Positions 1-8,060 of a DNA stretch of 32,783 bases are shown piece after piece. How positions within the stretch are numbered: position 1 is the stretch's first letter; each line of letters opens with the position of its first letter. The DNA is taken from the NCBI RefSeq assembly GCF_003231275.1, contig NZ_QKVL01000054.1:1-32783 (forward strand), in the 5' to 3' direction. The translations under genes and the position numbers were made by a program. The notes under the pieces were generated by a model, which was given only the letters and a program-made list of their open reading frames with translations, was not told where the DNA came from and searched no databases. This DNA is from Pseudomonas huaxiensis. Its GTDB lineage: Bacteria; Pseudomonadota; Gammaproteobacteria; Pseudomonadales; Pseudomonadaceae.

Positions 1-26
1 ACATGCGTTATTAGCGAAACCCCGCA

Positions 27-794
27 CTAGCCCCCCGCCAACACCCGATACCCCACACGCGGCACCGTCCGCAGTTGCTGCTCCAGCAACCCCGCCAGCG
101 ATTCCCCGGAACCCAGATACGCATCGCCAAAGTCATTGCTGCCCAGCGCGCTGGGATGCGCCACCACTTCCAGCAAACCGTGCCGCGGCGCGAGGCCGTC
201 GCGCAGGTCCACCGGCGTGCAGACGTAGTCGGCGGTCGCGCCGGCCAGATGGCGCAAGCGGCGGTTGAGCAAGGTCTTGAACACACGCTTGGCCGGGCCG
301 ATATTGCGCCCCAGGTTGCGCGCCAGCCTGACTGGCACACCCTCGCGGGCAGCAAAGCGGGCGACGATCTCGCCGATCGGCCAGATGTTATGGACGTGCT
401 GGTGGGAATCCAGGTGGCTGGGCAGCAGGCCGAGGCTCAGGCAGTGCTGCCATTGCGCGAGCAGTTCCTGTTCCACTGCCTGGCGGGCGCGACGTCCGAG
501 CCAAAGGCTGTTGCGCGACAGCCTGAAAGCGAATTCGCCGGTGGGGTTGCAGAACAATGGCTGCTCGAGGATGGCCTCACTCAGCGGCCGGCCATGACTG
601 AGGTTGAAATGCAGGCCGATGCGTCCACGCAGCGCCGGCAACCGGGCCAGTGCGCAGGCACCGCGAAATGCCGGCATATTGGCCATGGCGGTCGCCGAGC
701 TGATCAGCCCGGCATTGAACGCCCGCAGAATCACCGCATTGACGTGTTCACTAAGGCCGAAATCATCGGCGTTGACTATGACCTGGAAGGACAT
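27..794 (-). CDS. ChbG/YdjC-family carbohydrate deacetylase
   Basis: The 255-residue protein belongs to the ChbG/HpnK (YdjC) family of metal-dependent deacetylases, which remove N-acetyl groups from glycans such as diacetylchitobiose or hopanoid-linked sugars. Visible motifs are the N-terminal metal-binding NADDFGLS (residues 8-15), a GLHFNLSHG block (about 60-68) and the histidine-rich HLDSHQHVHN (about 127-136). Length is normal for the family. The frame stays open 45 codons further upstream, but that stretch is proline/alanine-rich, lies inside the preceding gene and has no family similarity, so I start at ATG 794. This start overlaps the end of the upstream acyltransferase gene by 19 nt, showing translational coupling. 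It is the last gene of the exopolysaccharide operon visible here, so it probably acts on that polymer or its lipid-linked precursor; this is inference. No signal peptide is seen, suggesting a cytoplasmic step. Confidence 0.87.
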   Translation of the reverse strand: MSFQVIVNADDFGLSEHVNAVILRAFNAGLISSATAMANMPAFRGACALARLPALRGRIGLHFNLSHGRPLSEAILEQPLFCNPTGEFAFRLSRNSLWLGRRARQAVEQELLAQWQHCLSLGLLPSHLDSHQHVHNIWPIGEIVARFAAREGVPVRLARNLGRNIGPAKRVFKTLLNRRLRHLAGATADYVCTPVDLRDGLAPRHGLLEVVAHPSALGSNDFGDAYLGSGESLAGLLEQQLRTVPRVGYRVLAGG

Positions 795-1951
795 TCCGTG
801 GCTCCTGTGGCGGGGCGGTGTGGGGCTGACGGGTGTTCGGTGGCGGGCATCCTCGGTTGCCGCCCCGGCCTGTTTGAGCGTAGCCACGGCTGGCAGTGGC
901 GCCACAGGCGCAGCGCCATGCCCAGGCACAGGCCCGATACGCGCCAGCTATAGAAACTGTGGCGCAAGTGCTCGACCTGGCCGCTCATGCGTTCATGCAG
1001 TTGGTGGCTGGAATTCTCCAGGCTGACCCGCGAGGCGTCGATCCACTGCCAGCCGTCGTCCAGGCCCCAATCGATCCACTCCTGCAACAACACCCGGCCA
1101 CTGCCCAGTTCCGCGTATTGCGGCAGGAAGGCCAGGTTGTAGTCGTACAGCCGGCCCTGTTCCAGAAGGCCGAGGCGGTAGCTGATGCACTGAGCGTCCA
1201 GTTCCAGCACCACCAGGCGCAGGCGGCCTTCGCCGGCCACGGCGCTGAGGGCCTGGATCATCCAGGCGCGGGAGGCGGGCGTGCTGAAGATGCCGACGCC
1301 GTCGTCGCCTTTCCAACTGGCGTCTTCCACCTTGGCGATGCGGGTGAGCCAATCGTTCGCGTTGTTGGCATCCAGCACCACGCGGCGGACTTGTGCGCCA
1401 CAGGCGGCGATGCGCTTGCGTGCGCGGCGCAGTTTATAGCGCGGATCACCGCTGACTTCCTGGCGGTCGGCCGCGCTGAGTTGATGCACCGGCACGTTGC
1501 AGGCACGGCGTCGTTCGTAGGTCGAACTGCGCCAGCCCCAGTGCAGCAACCACGGCTCGCCCTGGGTGACTTCATTCAGTTGCAGCAGGGCGTGGGGCAG
1601 GTGCCGGCGAACCTCGCGCAGCACTTGGGGCGCTTCGCTTTCGGGCAGGTCGATAAGCAGGCCGATACGGTCGCTGAGCGGATAGCCCAGATGGCGCACT
1701 ACCCGCAAGGTCAGCGGTCCGACCCGCCAGGGCATGCGCACCAGCGGCAGGCACAGGCACAGGTGATCGCGGTCGAAGCCGAGCAGCACCTGCAAGGTGT
1801 GCCCCGGTTCCAGCGCCGCCTCGGCCGCGCGCAACCAGCCGAGGCTGTTGAACGGCGTGGCCTGGGGCAGGCGTTGGCGCAGTTGCTCGTAGGCCTGCGC
1901 CGGGAAGGCGGGCGCGTCCAGCGAGTCGAGCCAGCTCAGGCGCAGGCCCAT
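776..1951 (-). CDS. GNAT-fold acyltransferase (BioF2/Acetyltransf_6-like), exopolysaccharide operon
   Basis: A 391-residue soluble protein resembling the GNAT-fold proteins found in many exopolysaccharide loci (Acetyltransf_6/BioF2-like, related to FemAB). The conserved part runs from about residue 160 to 320: a basic helix YKLRRARKRI, then VEDASWKGDDGVGIF, the substrate-side strand RLVVLELD, and the segment LYDYNLAFLPQYAELGSGRVLL typical of the family. It likely transfers an acyl group, or in some relatives an amino acid, to a sugar of the repeat unit; donor and acceptor are unknown. The last about 40 residues are low-complexity (Pro/Arg/Ser) and overlap the next gene. The ATG at 1951 lies one base after the stop of the upstream GNAT gene, so the two acyltransferases are coupled and may act as a pair. 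I am confident of the fold, not of the reaction. Confidence 0.8.
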   Translation of the reverse strand: MGLRLSWLDSLDAPAFPAQAYEQLRQRLPQATPFNSLGWLRAAEAALEPGHTLQVLLGFDRDHLCLCLPLVRMPWRVGPLTLRVVRHLGYPLSDRIGLLIDLPESEAPQVLREVRRHLPHALLQLNEVTQGEPWLLHWGWRSSTYERRRACNVPVHQLSAADRQEVSGDPRYKLRRARKRIAACGAQVRRVVLDANNANDWLTRIAKVEDASWKGDDGVGIFSTPASRAWMIQALSAVAGEGRLRLVVLELDAQCISYRLGLLEQGRLYDYNLAFLPQYAELGSGRVLLQEWIDWGLDDGWQWIDASRVSLENSSHQLHERMSGQVEHLRHSFYSWRVSGLCLGMALRLWRHCQPWLRSNRPGRQPRMPATEHPSAPHRPATGATECPSRS

Positions 1952-1952
1952 C

Positions 1953-2642
1953 TCAGGCCACCCCTACGGACGGCGCCACGGTTGCGGGCTTGCGCAGTGC
2001 GGCCAGGCGCGAGCCTTTGTAGCGGCTTTGGCGAAAGAACTTCCAGCGCCCGAACAGGCAGTAGACGTGGGTGACCCGGCCCTGCTCGGTGTAGCCCATG
2101 CGCAGGTGCAGCTTCAGCGCCGGGATATTGTGGCTTTCGCAGACGTCCACCACCTTGTCGCAGCCCTGTTTGCTCATGGCCTTCCACAGGTTCAGTTGCA
2201 GGTCCACCGACAGCGTGGTGCCCCAGTAGGCGCGGGTCAGTTCGCCACCGAACTCGAAGAACTCACCGCTGTTCACCGGGAACCAGCAGCCGTAGTAGTG
2301 ATGGTCGTGGTAGTCCCGCGGGCAACCCCAGATAAAGGCCACCGCGTGACCTTCGGGGTCGCGGTGGATGATCCCGGTATGACCTTCGGCGAGCAGCTCG
2401 CGCATGGTTTCCAGGCGGTCGCCGAAGTAGCGCGCGAAGGCGTGGATGTTTTGCACGGTGATCTGTTCGGCCTGGGTCGGACTGCTGGGCTTGAGGTTGT
2501 GAGGCGGTACCGGGCTGACCAGGTCGCGCTCCATCCAGAGCAGTTCCCAGTGGTAGAACATGTAGCGGTGCAAGGCCGTTTGCAGGGTCGAGCGCAGTCC
2601 TTTGTGCCTGATGTGCGTTTGAAGCTGGTTCAGTACACGCAT
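1953..2642 (-). CDS. GNAT family N-acetyltransferase, exopolysaccharide operon
   Basis: A 229-residue protein with a C-terminal GNAT-like fold. Residues about 95-195 contain strand HAVAFIWGCP, the segment AYWGTTLSVDLQLNLWKAMSKQGCDKVVDVCESHNIPALKLHLRMGY and TEQGRVTHVY. The N.PALKLHLRMGY segment is the classic end of the acetyl-CoA domain, where an Asn precedes the last helix of GNAT enzymes. The start at ATG 2642 is supported by a good Shine-Dalgarno sequence (TGGAGGC, 5 nt upstream). It sits 46 nt after the secreted glycosidase-like gene and directly before the second acyltransferase gene. The likely role is acylation of an amino-sugar in the repeat unit. Similar lone GNATs occur in operons making decorated polysaccharides, but the exact substrate cannot be read here. 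Confidence 0.8.
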   Translation of the reverse strand: MRVLNQLQTHIRHKGLRSTLQTALHRYMFYHWELLWMERDLVSPVPPHNLKPSSPTQAEQITVQNIHAFARYFGDRLETMRELLAEGHTGIIHRDPEGHAVAFIWGCPRDYHDHHYYGCWFPVNSGEFFEFGGELTRAYWGTTLSVDLQLNLWKAMSKQGCDKVVDVCESHNIPALKLHLRMGYTEQGRVTHVYCLFGRWKFFRQSRYKGSRLAALRKPATVAPSVGVA

Positions 2643-2688
2643 GATTGCCTCCAGGGTCGGGTAAGGCGGGTGGATCAGCGCGCGCGGT

Positions 2689-4614
2689 TCACGACGCGCT
2701 CCAGCTCAGGGCAAACAGCGTCTGCCCTGGCAGATCGAACCCGAGCCGGCCATCGCGACAGACCAGATTGGCCTGGCGTGGCTGGTGATCGGGTCCGAAA
2801 AGGGTCAACAGTGGATTGGCCGGGCAGCGCGCGGCAGCGGTGGCGAAACGCACCTGCTGGGTGCGCTCGCCCTTGTTCACGCCGAGCAGGCTGCGGGCGG
2901 GGCCGCGGGCCATGGCCAGGGCATCGACCTCGAAGGCGTCGTTGTCCAGTTGCAGCACCTCGTCCAGCCAGTGCTGCTGGATGAACTGCTGGGCCAGGCC
3001 CACCGGCTTGAGCACGAAGTGCTGCGGGTCGAGCACTTGCAGCATGCCCTTGGGGTAGTCGGGTTCGTCGGCGGCCTGGAACCAGTTGAGCATGTCCAGC
3101 AGGCCGTCGGCGCTGGCGTTGATCGCCACCGAGGCCCACCACAATGCGGCGTAATGGCCGTTCTGCTCATACAGGCTCAGGCTCGAACCGGGCGACAGGT
3201 TGGTCTGGTCCAGCAGCAACGCCTTGCGTGGCCGGCCGCGGTCATCCAGGCCGACCAGCGCAGCGGCCTGACGCACGTTGTCGCGGTAGACCCGAGTCGC
3301 CAGCAGGTCGCGAACCATCCATTCGTGCCAGGCCAGCGCATCGATACGCGGGCCGAATTCCTCCAGCAGCCGACGCGCCCAATCCAGTCCACGGCGCTCG
3401 GCGCTGTGTTCGGCGAGCGGGCCGTTGACCAGCCGCGAACTGGCCGGCATGGCGATGCGCACCCCGGCTTTGCGGGCGCCGGCGTAGTCCTCGACCTGTT
3501 GCAGGCACTGCGCGAAGAAGGCGCGAAAGTCTTCATAGCGGGCGTAATTCAGGTTCGGTTCGTCGGCGAAGGCGATGTAGTGCTGGCCCGCGCCATCCAG
3601 CGCGACGCTGGCCGCCAGCCAGGCTTGCAGGCCCTGACGGCTGGTGGCGTCGTCGCTCAGGTCGGCGCGGCGGCCGGTGGCAGCCAGCAGGGTGATGTCG
3701 TCCTCGATGGCGAAGCGTTCGCGATAGAGGCGGCGAAAGGCGTTTTCGTAGTCCGGCTGCCGGGCCAGCACGTCGACAAAACTGTAGAAGCCCGCCGCTC
3801 GTGGTTTCAGGGCATCGAGAATCGGGTGGCTGGCCACGGGGGGCAGCAGGTAGGGCAGGTTCAGTCCGAGTTTGGCCGTCGGGCCCAGGCGCTGTTGGCC
3901 GAGGTGCAGGTTCACCGTGCCGGGTTGTTCATCCAGCGGGCCAAGGTCAGCGACGCGGCGGGCGAACAGGTTGGCCGTGCCGTCCAGCCAGAACGCCGCC
4001 TTGCCACGGCCTTGCAGTTCCAGGCGCCAGACTTGTGGTTTCGGGCTGACCGGCAGGGTGACTTCTTCGTGTTGCCAGTAGGCGGGTTGCGCCACCAAAT
4101 TCAGGCTCAGCGCCTGGCCGTCGTCCAGGCGCACGGCGCGCAAGCCGCTGACGCCGCCGTGGTACTTGCCGGCGAGAATCGCCTGCTCGCCAGCGGCGAC
4201 GCGGAAATAGAACTGCGTCCCGGCCTCGACCTGCAGACTCACATGCACCCGCGCCGGGGCGAACTGGGCGCGGGTGCTGTCGTTAAAGGCAGGGCGGTAG
4301 CGGCGGAAGCTGTAGCCGGGAATCTCCAGCCGGTAACTGCCGTGGCCGACCGGCAGCGGCCATTGCTGTTGACCGCGGGCCTCGGTGGCGGCGATATCGC
4401 GGCGCGCGGCCAGGCGGCCCTGGCCGTCGAGAAGAAACACCTGCTCAGGATTGGCGTCGGTCTGCCAGGCGCCGACCCAGTCGAGGCGCAACTGATCGGC
4501 GCGGCCCGGGGTCAGGTACAGGCTGCCATCGCGGATATCCGGCCAGCGCAGTTCGGCGGCGCCGGCCGCACCGCTGAACAGTATCAGGCCGATAAGCAGG
4601 CGCACGGCGTTCAT
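2689..4614 (-). CDS. Secreted glycoside-hydrolase-like protein of the exopolysaccharide operon
   Basis: A 641-residue protein starting with a Sec signal peptide (about residues 1-20, ending GAAGAA). Residues about 25-220 look like a beta-rich, carbohydrate-binding-type region. Residues about 250-530 look like a TIM-barrel glycosidase: NLPYLLPPVASHPIL, FYSFVDVLARQP, HYIAFADEPN (E352 is a candidate acid/base, followed by Pro as in clan GH-A), ALAWHEWMV (429-434) and ALLLDQTN (465-472). A clear strand-7 nucleophile glutamate is not obvious, since DQ stands where clan GH-A enzymes usually have E. The C-terminal 100 residues form a small beta-sandwich. The ATG at 4614 overlaps the flippase stop (ATGA); the long open frame upstream of it is out-of-frame flippase sequence. 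Inference: a periplasmic or secreted enzyme that trims, releases or binds the polymer, like the hydrolases in other export loci. No exact family assigned. Confidence 0.78.
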   Translation of the reverse strand: MNAVRLLIGLILFSGAAGAAELRWPDIRDGSLYLTPGRADQLRLDWVGAWQTDANPEQVFLLDGQGRLAARRDIAATEARGQQQWPLPVGHGSYRLEIPGYSFRRYRPAFNDSTRAQFAPARVHVSLQVEAGTQFYFRVAAGEQAILAGKYHGGVSGLRAVRLDDGQALSLNLVAQPAYWQHEEVTLPVSPKPQVWRLELQGRGKAAFWLDGTANLFARRVADLGPLDEQPGTVNLHLGQQRLGPTAKLGLNLPYLLPPVASHPILDALKPRAAGFYSFVDVLARQPDYENAFRRLYRERFAIEDDITLLAATGRRADLSDDATSRQGLQAWLAASVALDGAGQHYIAFADEPNLNYARYEDFRAFFAQCLQQVEDYAGARKAGVRIAMPASSRLVNGPLAEHSAERRGLDWARRLLEEFGPRIDALAWHEWMVRDLLATRVYRDNVRQAAALVGLDDRGRPRKALLLDQTNLSPGSSLSLYEQNGHYAALWWASVAINASADGLLDMLNWFQAADEPDYPKGMLQVLDPQHFVLKPVGLAQQFIQQHWLDEVLQLDNDAFEVDALAMARGPARSLLGVNKGERTQQVRFATAAARCPANPLLTLFGPDHQPRQANLVCRDGRLGFDLPGQTLFALSWSAS

Positions 4615-5918
4615 CCCGCCACCCGACCCGGCAACATGCGCCACAGCGGCAGCAGGTCGCCGGGCAGGATAAACAGCGTGCGCCACCAGGCCACGCCGCT
4701 GAGCCGGCAGTACAGCACCAGCATCGCCAGGGTTACCGCGAGGTAGGCGATGGACGACGCCAGTGCCGCGCCGAAGATGCCCAGAGGCGGGATCATCAAC
4801 ACGTTGAGCAGCAGGTTGAGCGCGGCCCCGGCGCCCATCATCAGCGACACGCTGCCGGGGCGGTTCTTGCCCAGCAGGTCGAGACGCAGGATGCTCGCGT
4901 AGCACAGGCCGAACAGCCCCGGCAGCAGGCCGAGCAGCGCCGGGTAAGCGGGTTGGTATTCGGCGCCGAACAACGTGACGATCAGCCATTGGCCCACCAG
5001 CGCCATGCTCAGGCAGGCGCCGAGCATCACCGTGGCGGTCAGGCGCAGGGCCAGCGGGGTCAGTTTGTCCATGCCGGCGTCCTGTTGCAGCAGGCGTTTC
5101 ATCAGTGGCGTGGTCACCGCTTCCGGGACGATCAGCAGCAGTTCGGCAGCGGCGCTGGCCATGGCGTAGTGACCGAGGGCGGCGCTGCCGAGCAGGGCGC
5201 TGATGAACAGGTAATCCGAGCGCAGGATCACTTGCTGGAACAGCAGGTCCGGGTGGCTCTTGGCGCTGTAGGCGAGCAGTTCGCGCTGGCCGGCGCGGTC
5301 CCAGCACAGACGCAACGGATGACCGCGCCGCAGCCAGATCAACCCCAACAGCACCACCAGGCCCAGCCCCAACAGCCAACTGGCCAGCGCCGCCGACAGC
5401 GCCGCTTCGGGCCACAGTGCATAGAAGACGAGAAACATCAGCAGTGGCGCCAGCGATTCGCTCAAGCGCAACGCATTGAAGGCGCCGACGCCACCGGTGG
5501 CGTTGTGCAGGGTGAGCAGGCCGCTCTTGAGCACGCTCAGCGGCACCGCCAGCAACAGCAGCCAGGCCAGCAGGCCAAGTTGCTGGCTGACTTCCAGTTC
5601 GATGCCGAAGCCGCGCAGCGCGGCAAGGCAGATCAGGGTGAGCAGGGCGGCCAGCAAGCAGCCGTAGACCAGCACCTGGGTCAGCAGCAGACCGACATTG
5701 CGCTGCTGCGCCGCCTGATAACCGATGGCGCTGTTGAGGCCGCCGCTGGTGGCTGCGGCGATCAGGTCCGGCAGGCTGCTGAGCAGGGCGAACAGCCCGC
5801 GCTCGCTGGGTCCGAGCAGCCGCGCCAGCAGCACATTACGCAGCAGGCGCAGGGCGATCATCGCCAGCCGCGTGCCCATGCTCAGCAGCAAATGGCGCAG
5901 ATAGGAAGGGCGGCTCAT
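4611..5918 (-). CDS. Wzx-like oligosaccharide flippase (MOP superfamily)
   Basis: A 435-residue polytopic inner-membrane protein with about 12-14 hydrophobic segments and the arginine-rich first helix region RLAMIALRLLRNVLLARLLGPSERGLFALL typical of Wzx/MATE-like lipid-linked oligosaccharide flippases (the ARLLGP..RG motif). It would move the undecaprenyl-PP-linked repeat unit from cytoplasm to periplasm. I start at ATG 5918 (MSRPSYLRHLL), which shares one base with the stop of the deacetylase gene (TGATG). The 45 codons further upstream are soluble, out-of-frame deacetylase sequence. It is followed by the glycosidase-like gene through an ATGA overlap. Having its own flippase and polymerase makes the operon a classic Wzx/Wzy system rather than a synthase-dependent one. 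Confidence 0.88.
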   Translation of the reverse strand: MSRPSYLRHLLLSMGTRLAMIALRLLRNVLLARLLGPSERGLFALLSSLPDLIAAATSGGLNSAIGYQAAQQRNVGLLLTQVLVYGCLLAALLTLICLAALRGFGIELEVSQQLGLLAWLLLLAVPLSVLKSGLLTLHNATGGVGAFNALRLSESLAPLLMFLVFYALWPEAALSAALASWLLGLGLVVLLGLIWLRRGHPLRLCWDRAGQRELLAYSAKSHPDLLFQQVILRSDYLFISALLGSAALGHYAMASAAAELLLIVPEAVTTPLMKRLLQQDAGMDKLTPLALRLTATVMLGACLSMALVGQWLIVTLFGAEYQPAYPALLGLLPGLFGLCYASILRLDLLGKNRPGSVSLMMGAGAALNLLLNVLMIPPLGIFGAALASSIAYLAVTLAMLVLYCRLSGVAWWRTLFILPGDLLPLWRMLPGRVAG

Positions 5919-6913
5919 CAGTGGCCTCCGCGGCTGATACGCCAGGCCAGCAGCGACGGCCGGCTGGCATTGCGCTGGCTGACGCCGATGCGCGGCAGGG
6001 CCAGCGGATCGTCGCTGTCCTGGCAGAGCCCGGCGCGGGTGCTCAGGGCCCACGGATAACGGTGCGCCGCCAGGCGCTGGCGCACGCGCAAATCGTGGTC
6101 GCCGTTGGGGTAGCAGTAGACCGGCAGCGGGTTGCGGCAGCCGTTGAGCAGGGCGCGGTGGCTGCGCAGCAGTTCTTCTTCGAGGCGGTGGTCATCCAGG
6201 CCGGGTAACAGCGCGTGGCTGGCGCCATGGGGACCGAAGCTGATCAGCCCGGAGTCTTCCAGTTGGCGCACTTGCTGCCAGTCGAGGGCCTGGGGCAGGG
6301 ATTCCGGTGGGCAGGTGTCGGTGAGCAGGTGCAGGGCCTGCGGCGCCAGGGTCTTCAAGCTTTGCAGGTAACGCGCCAGGGCCAGACTGCGGGCCCGTGG
6401 CGCTTCGTTCATGAAATAGGCGACCGGCAGCGGCCGGCCGACCCGGCGCAGTTGCTCGATCAGCAGGTGCCGTGGCGCCTCGCCATGGCTGCCCCAGAGC
6501 GTTTCACCGAGGCTTTCCCACCAGAAGCGCTGGCGGCTACCGATATAGTCGGTGGACAGAAAGATGCTCGCTGGGACCTGGTATTTCGCCAGCAGCGGAA
6601 AGGCGTGCAGGGCGTTGTCGCGCCAGCCGTCGTCGAAGGTCAACGCCACCCGTGGCCGGTTGCCGCCGTGGCCTTGCAGCAGGTCCAGCAGCGGCAGGCA
6701 TTCGAAGTGCTGGCGCAGCCAGCGCAGCAGCCGTTCGAACGCCAGCGGGCCGACGCACAATTCGTTGCGGTGCGGCAGTTCGGCGGCGCGATCGTCGGCC
6801 AGCACCCGGTGCAGCATCAGGATCAGCCCGGCGCCGTGCAACTGCCGGCGACCTACCGGCGAGTTCAGGTAGATCCAGCCGCTGGCACGCTTGATGGTGG
6901 TCTTGATCGGCAT
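5918..6913 (-). CDS. Polysaccharide deacetylase (NodB domain, CE4)
   Basis: A 331-residue CE4-family protein. Motifs seen: VALTFDDGW (residues 89-97, with D94/D95 as base and metal ligand), the zinc pair in FGPHGASHALL (H229 and H233, HxxxH), and CYPNGDHD as motif 3. No signal peptide or transmembrane helix is evident, so it may act in the cytoplasm on the lipid-linked repeat or on a sugar precursor, as do many such proteins encoded beside glycosyltransferases. It starts 10 nt after the upstream glycosyltransferase gene and overlaps the flippase gene by one base. Together with the ChbG-like protein at the operon end this gives two unrelated deacetylases in one pathway. Family assignment is firm; substrate is unknown. 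Confidence 0.9.
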   Translation of the reverse strand: MPIKTTIKRASGWIYLNSPVGRRQLHGAGLILMLHRVLADDRAAELPHRNELCVGPLAFERLLRWLRQHFECLPLLDLLQGHGGNRPRVALTFDDGWRDNALHAFPLLAKYQVPASIFLSTDYIGSRQRFWWESLGETLWGSHGEAPRHLLIEQLRRVGRPLPVAYFMNEAPRARSLALARYLQSLKTLAPQALHLLTDTCPPESLPQALDWQQVRQLEDSGLISFGPHGASHALLPGLDDHRLEEELLRSHRALLNGCRNPLPVYCYPNGDHDLRVRQRLAAHRYPWALSTRAGLCQDSDDPLALPRIGVSQRNASRPSLLAWRISRGGH

Positions 6914-6923
6914 GGTCGGTCCC

Positions 6924-8060
6924 TCAGCGGTTCTGGTCGGGGTTCCATTGCTGATAACTGTGCCCGCGCAGGAACTGCCACAGGCCGACGCACATGCCGG
7001 CCAGCGTCACCAACACGTACGCGGCCAGGCGAAACGGTTTCGGCAAGCGGTGGCCGGCGTCGAGCAGGCCGACCAGCGCCACGGCGTAGCCGAGCAGTTG
7101 CATGCTGCAGGTCCAGCGATAGAACGCGCCGTCATCCAGCAACCAGAGGTTGCTCAGCAGCAGCGGCAGCAACAGCACCGGGGCCAGCCGGCGCAGCAGC
7201 TTGTGGCTGATCAGGGCGATGGCGTACAGGCCGTGGCGTAGCGGGTTGAGCAGTTGCCGCCGGGCGGACAGGCTCAGCAGCCCGCCGACGGTGACCCGCT
7301 GGCGCCGGCGAAACTGCTTGCCGGCTTCGTCGACGCCGTAATCCAGCACCACCGCCTCGGGCACATAGACCAGATGCTGGCCCGCCGCCGGGGCGCAGGT
7401 GCTGATAAAGAAGTCATCGTTGACCTGTGGCGGAATCGGCTGGAACAGTTCCCGGCGCAGCGCCAGCAGCGCGCCATCTGCGGAGACCATGCAGCCGGTG
7501 CGGTTCTCGACCCTGCGCACCCAACCCTCGAAGTGCCGGTACAGGCTGTCGCCCAGACTCAGGCCCTTGCCGGGCCGGGGAATTATCATCTGTCCGGCGC
7601 AGCCGCCGACGCCGGGGGTGGCCAGCGGCACCAGCAACTGGCGCAGGGTGTCGTCGGCCCATTGGTTGTCGGCATCGGTGAACACCAACACTTCGCCCTG
7701 GCACAGGCTGACCGCGCGGTTCAGCGCCGCGGCTTTGCCCAGGCGTGGCAGGTCGAGCACCTGGATGCGTGGGTCGTTGACCGCCCGGGCGCAGGCCACG
7801 GTGCGGTCGCTGGAGCCGTCGCTGGCGAGGACGATCTGCAGGGATGCAGCGGCGTAGTCCTGGTTCAGCACGCTGCGCAGTTTTTGTTCGATATGCCGTT
7901 GCTCGTTGTGCGCGGCGATCACCACGCTGACCGTCAGCGGTACTTGCGGGCCCGGCTCACGGCGCGCGCAGAAGGGCGCGGCCAGGCTCAACAGCAGCGG
8001 ATAACCGAGCCACGCATAGAGCGGCAACAGCAGGCACAGCCAGAAAATGAATTCAGCCAC
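6924..8060 (-). CDS. Membrane glycosyltransferase family 2 (HAS/BcsA-like topology)
   Basis: A 378-residue GT-A fold glycosyltransferase with one N-terminal transmembrane helix (residues about 3-30) and three or more at the C terminus (about 275-370). Motifs: VSVVIAAHNE (44-53), LASDGSSDRT (78-87), FTDADN with D129/D131 as the metal-binding DxD, NDDFF (214-218) as the catalytic-base region, and FRRRQRVTVGG (250-260), the arginine-rich acceptor motif. The start is GTG 8060, chosen because a strong AAGGAGG sits 7 nt upstream; it overlaps the previous gene by 8 nt. It adds one sugar to the lipid-linked repeat. The synthase-like topology could suggest a processive enzyme, but the presence of Wzy argues for a single-addition role. 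The sugar donor cannot be told from sequence. Confidence 0.88.
   Translation of the reverse strand: MAEFIFWLCLLLPLYAWLGYPLLLSLAAPFCARREPGPQVPLTVSVVIAAHNEQRHIEQKLRSVLNQDYAAASLQIVLASDGSSDRTVACARAVNDPRIQVLDLPRLGKAAALNRAVSLCQGEVLVFTDADNQWADDTLRQLLVPLATPGVGGCAGQMIIPRPGKGLSLGDSLYRHFEGWVRRVENRTGCMVSADGALLALRRELFQPIPPQVNDDFFISTCAPAAGQHLVYVPEAVVLDYGVDEAGKQFRRRQRVTVGGLLSLSARRQLLNPLRHGLYAIALISHKLLRRLAPVLLLPLLLSNLWLLDDGAFYRWTCSMQLLGYAVALVGLLDAGHRLPKPFRLAAYVLVTLAGMCVGLWQFLRGHSYQQWNPDQNR

Noticed and set aside
2785..4746. A 653-codon plus-strand frame opposite the glycosidase-like gene
   Set aside because: The minus-strand gene has a signal peptide, an ATGA coupling and domain-like motifs; the plus frame has none.
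4615..5415. N-terminal extension of the glycosidase-like gene back to 5415
   Set aside because: It would overlap the flippase over 267 codons; the signal peptide begins exactly at ATG 4614.
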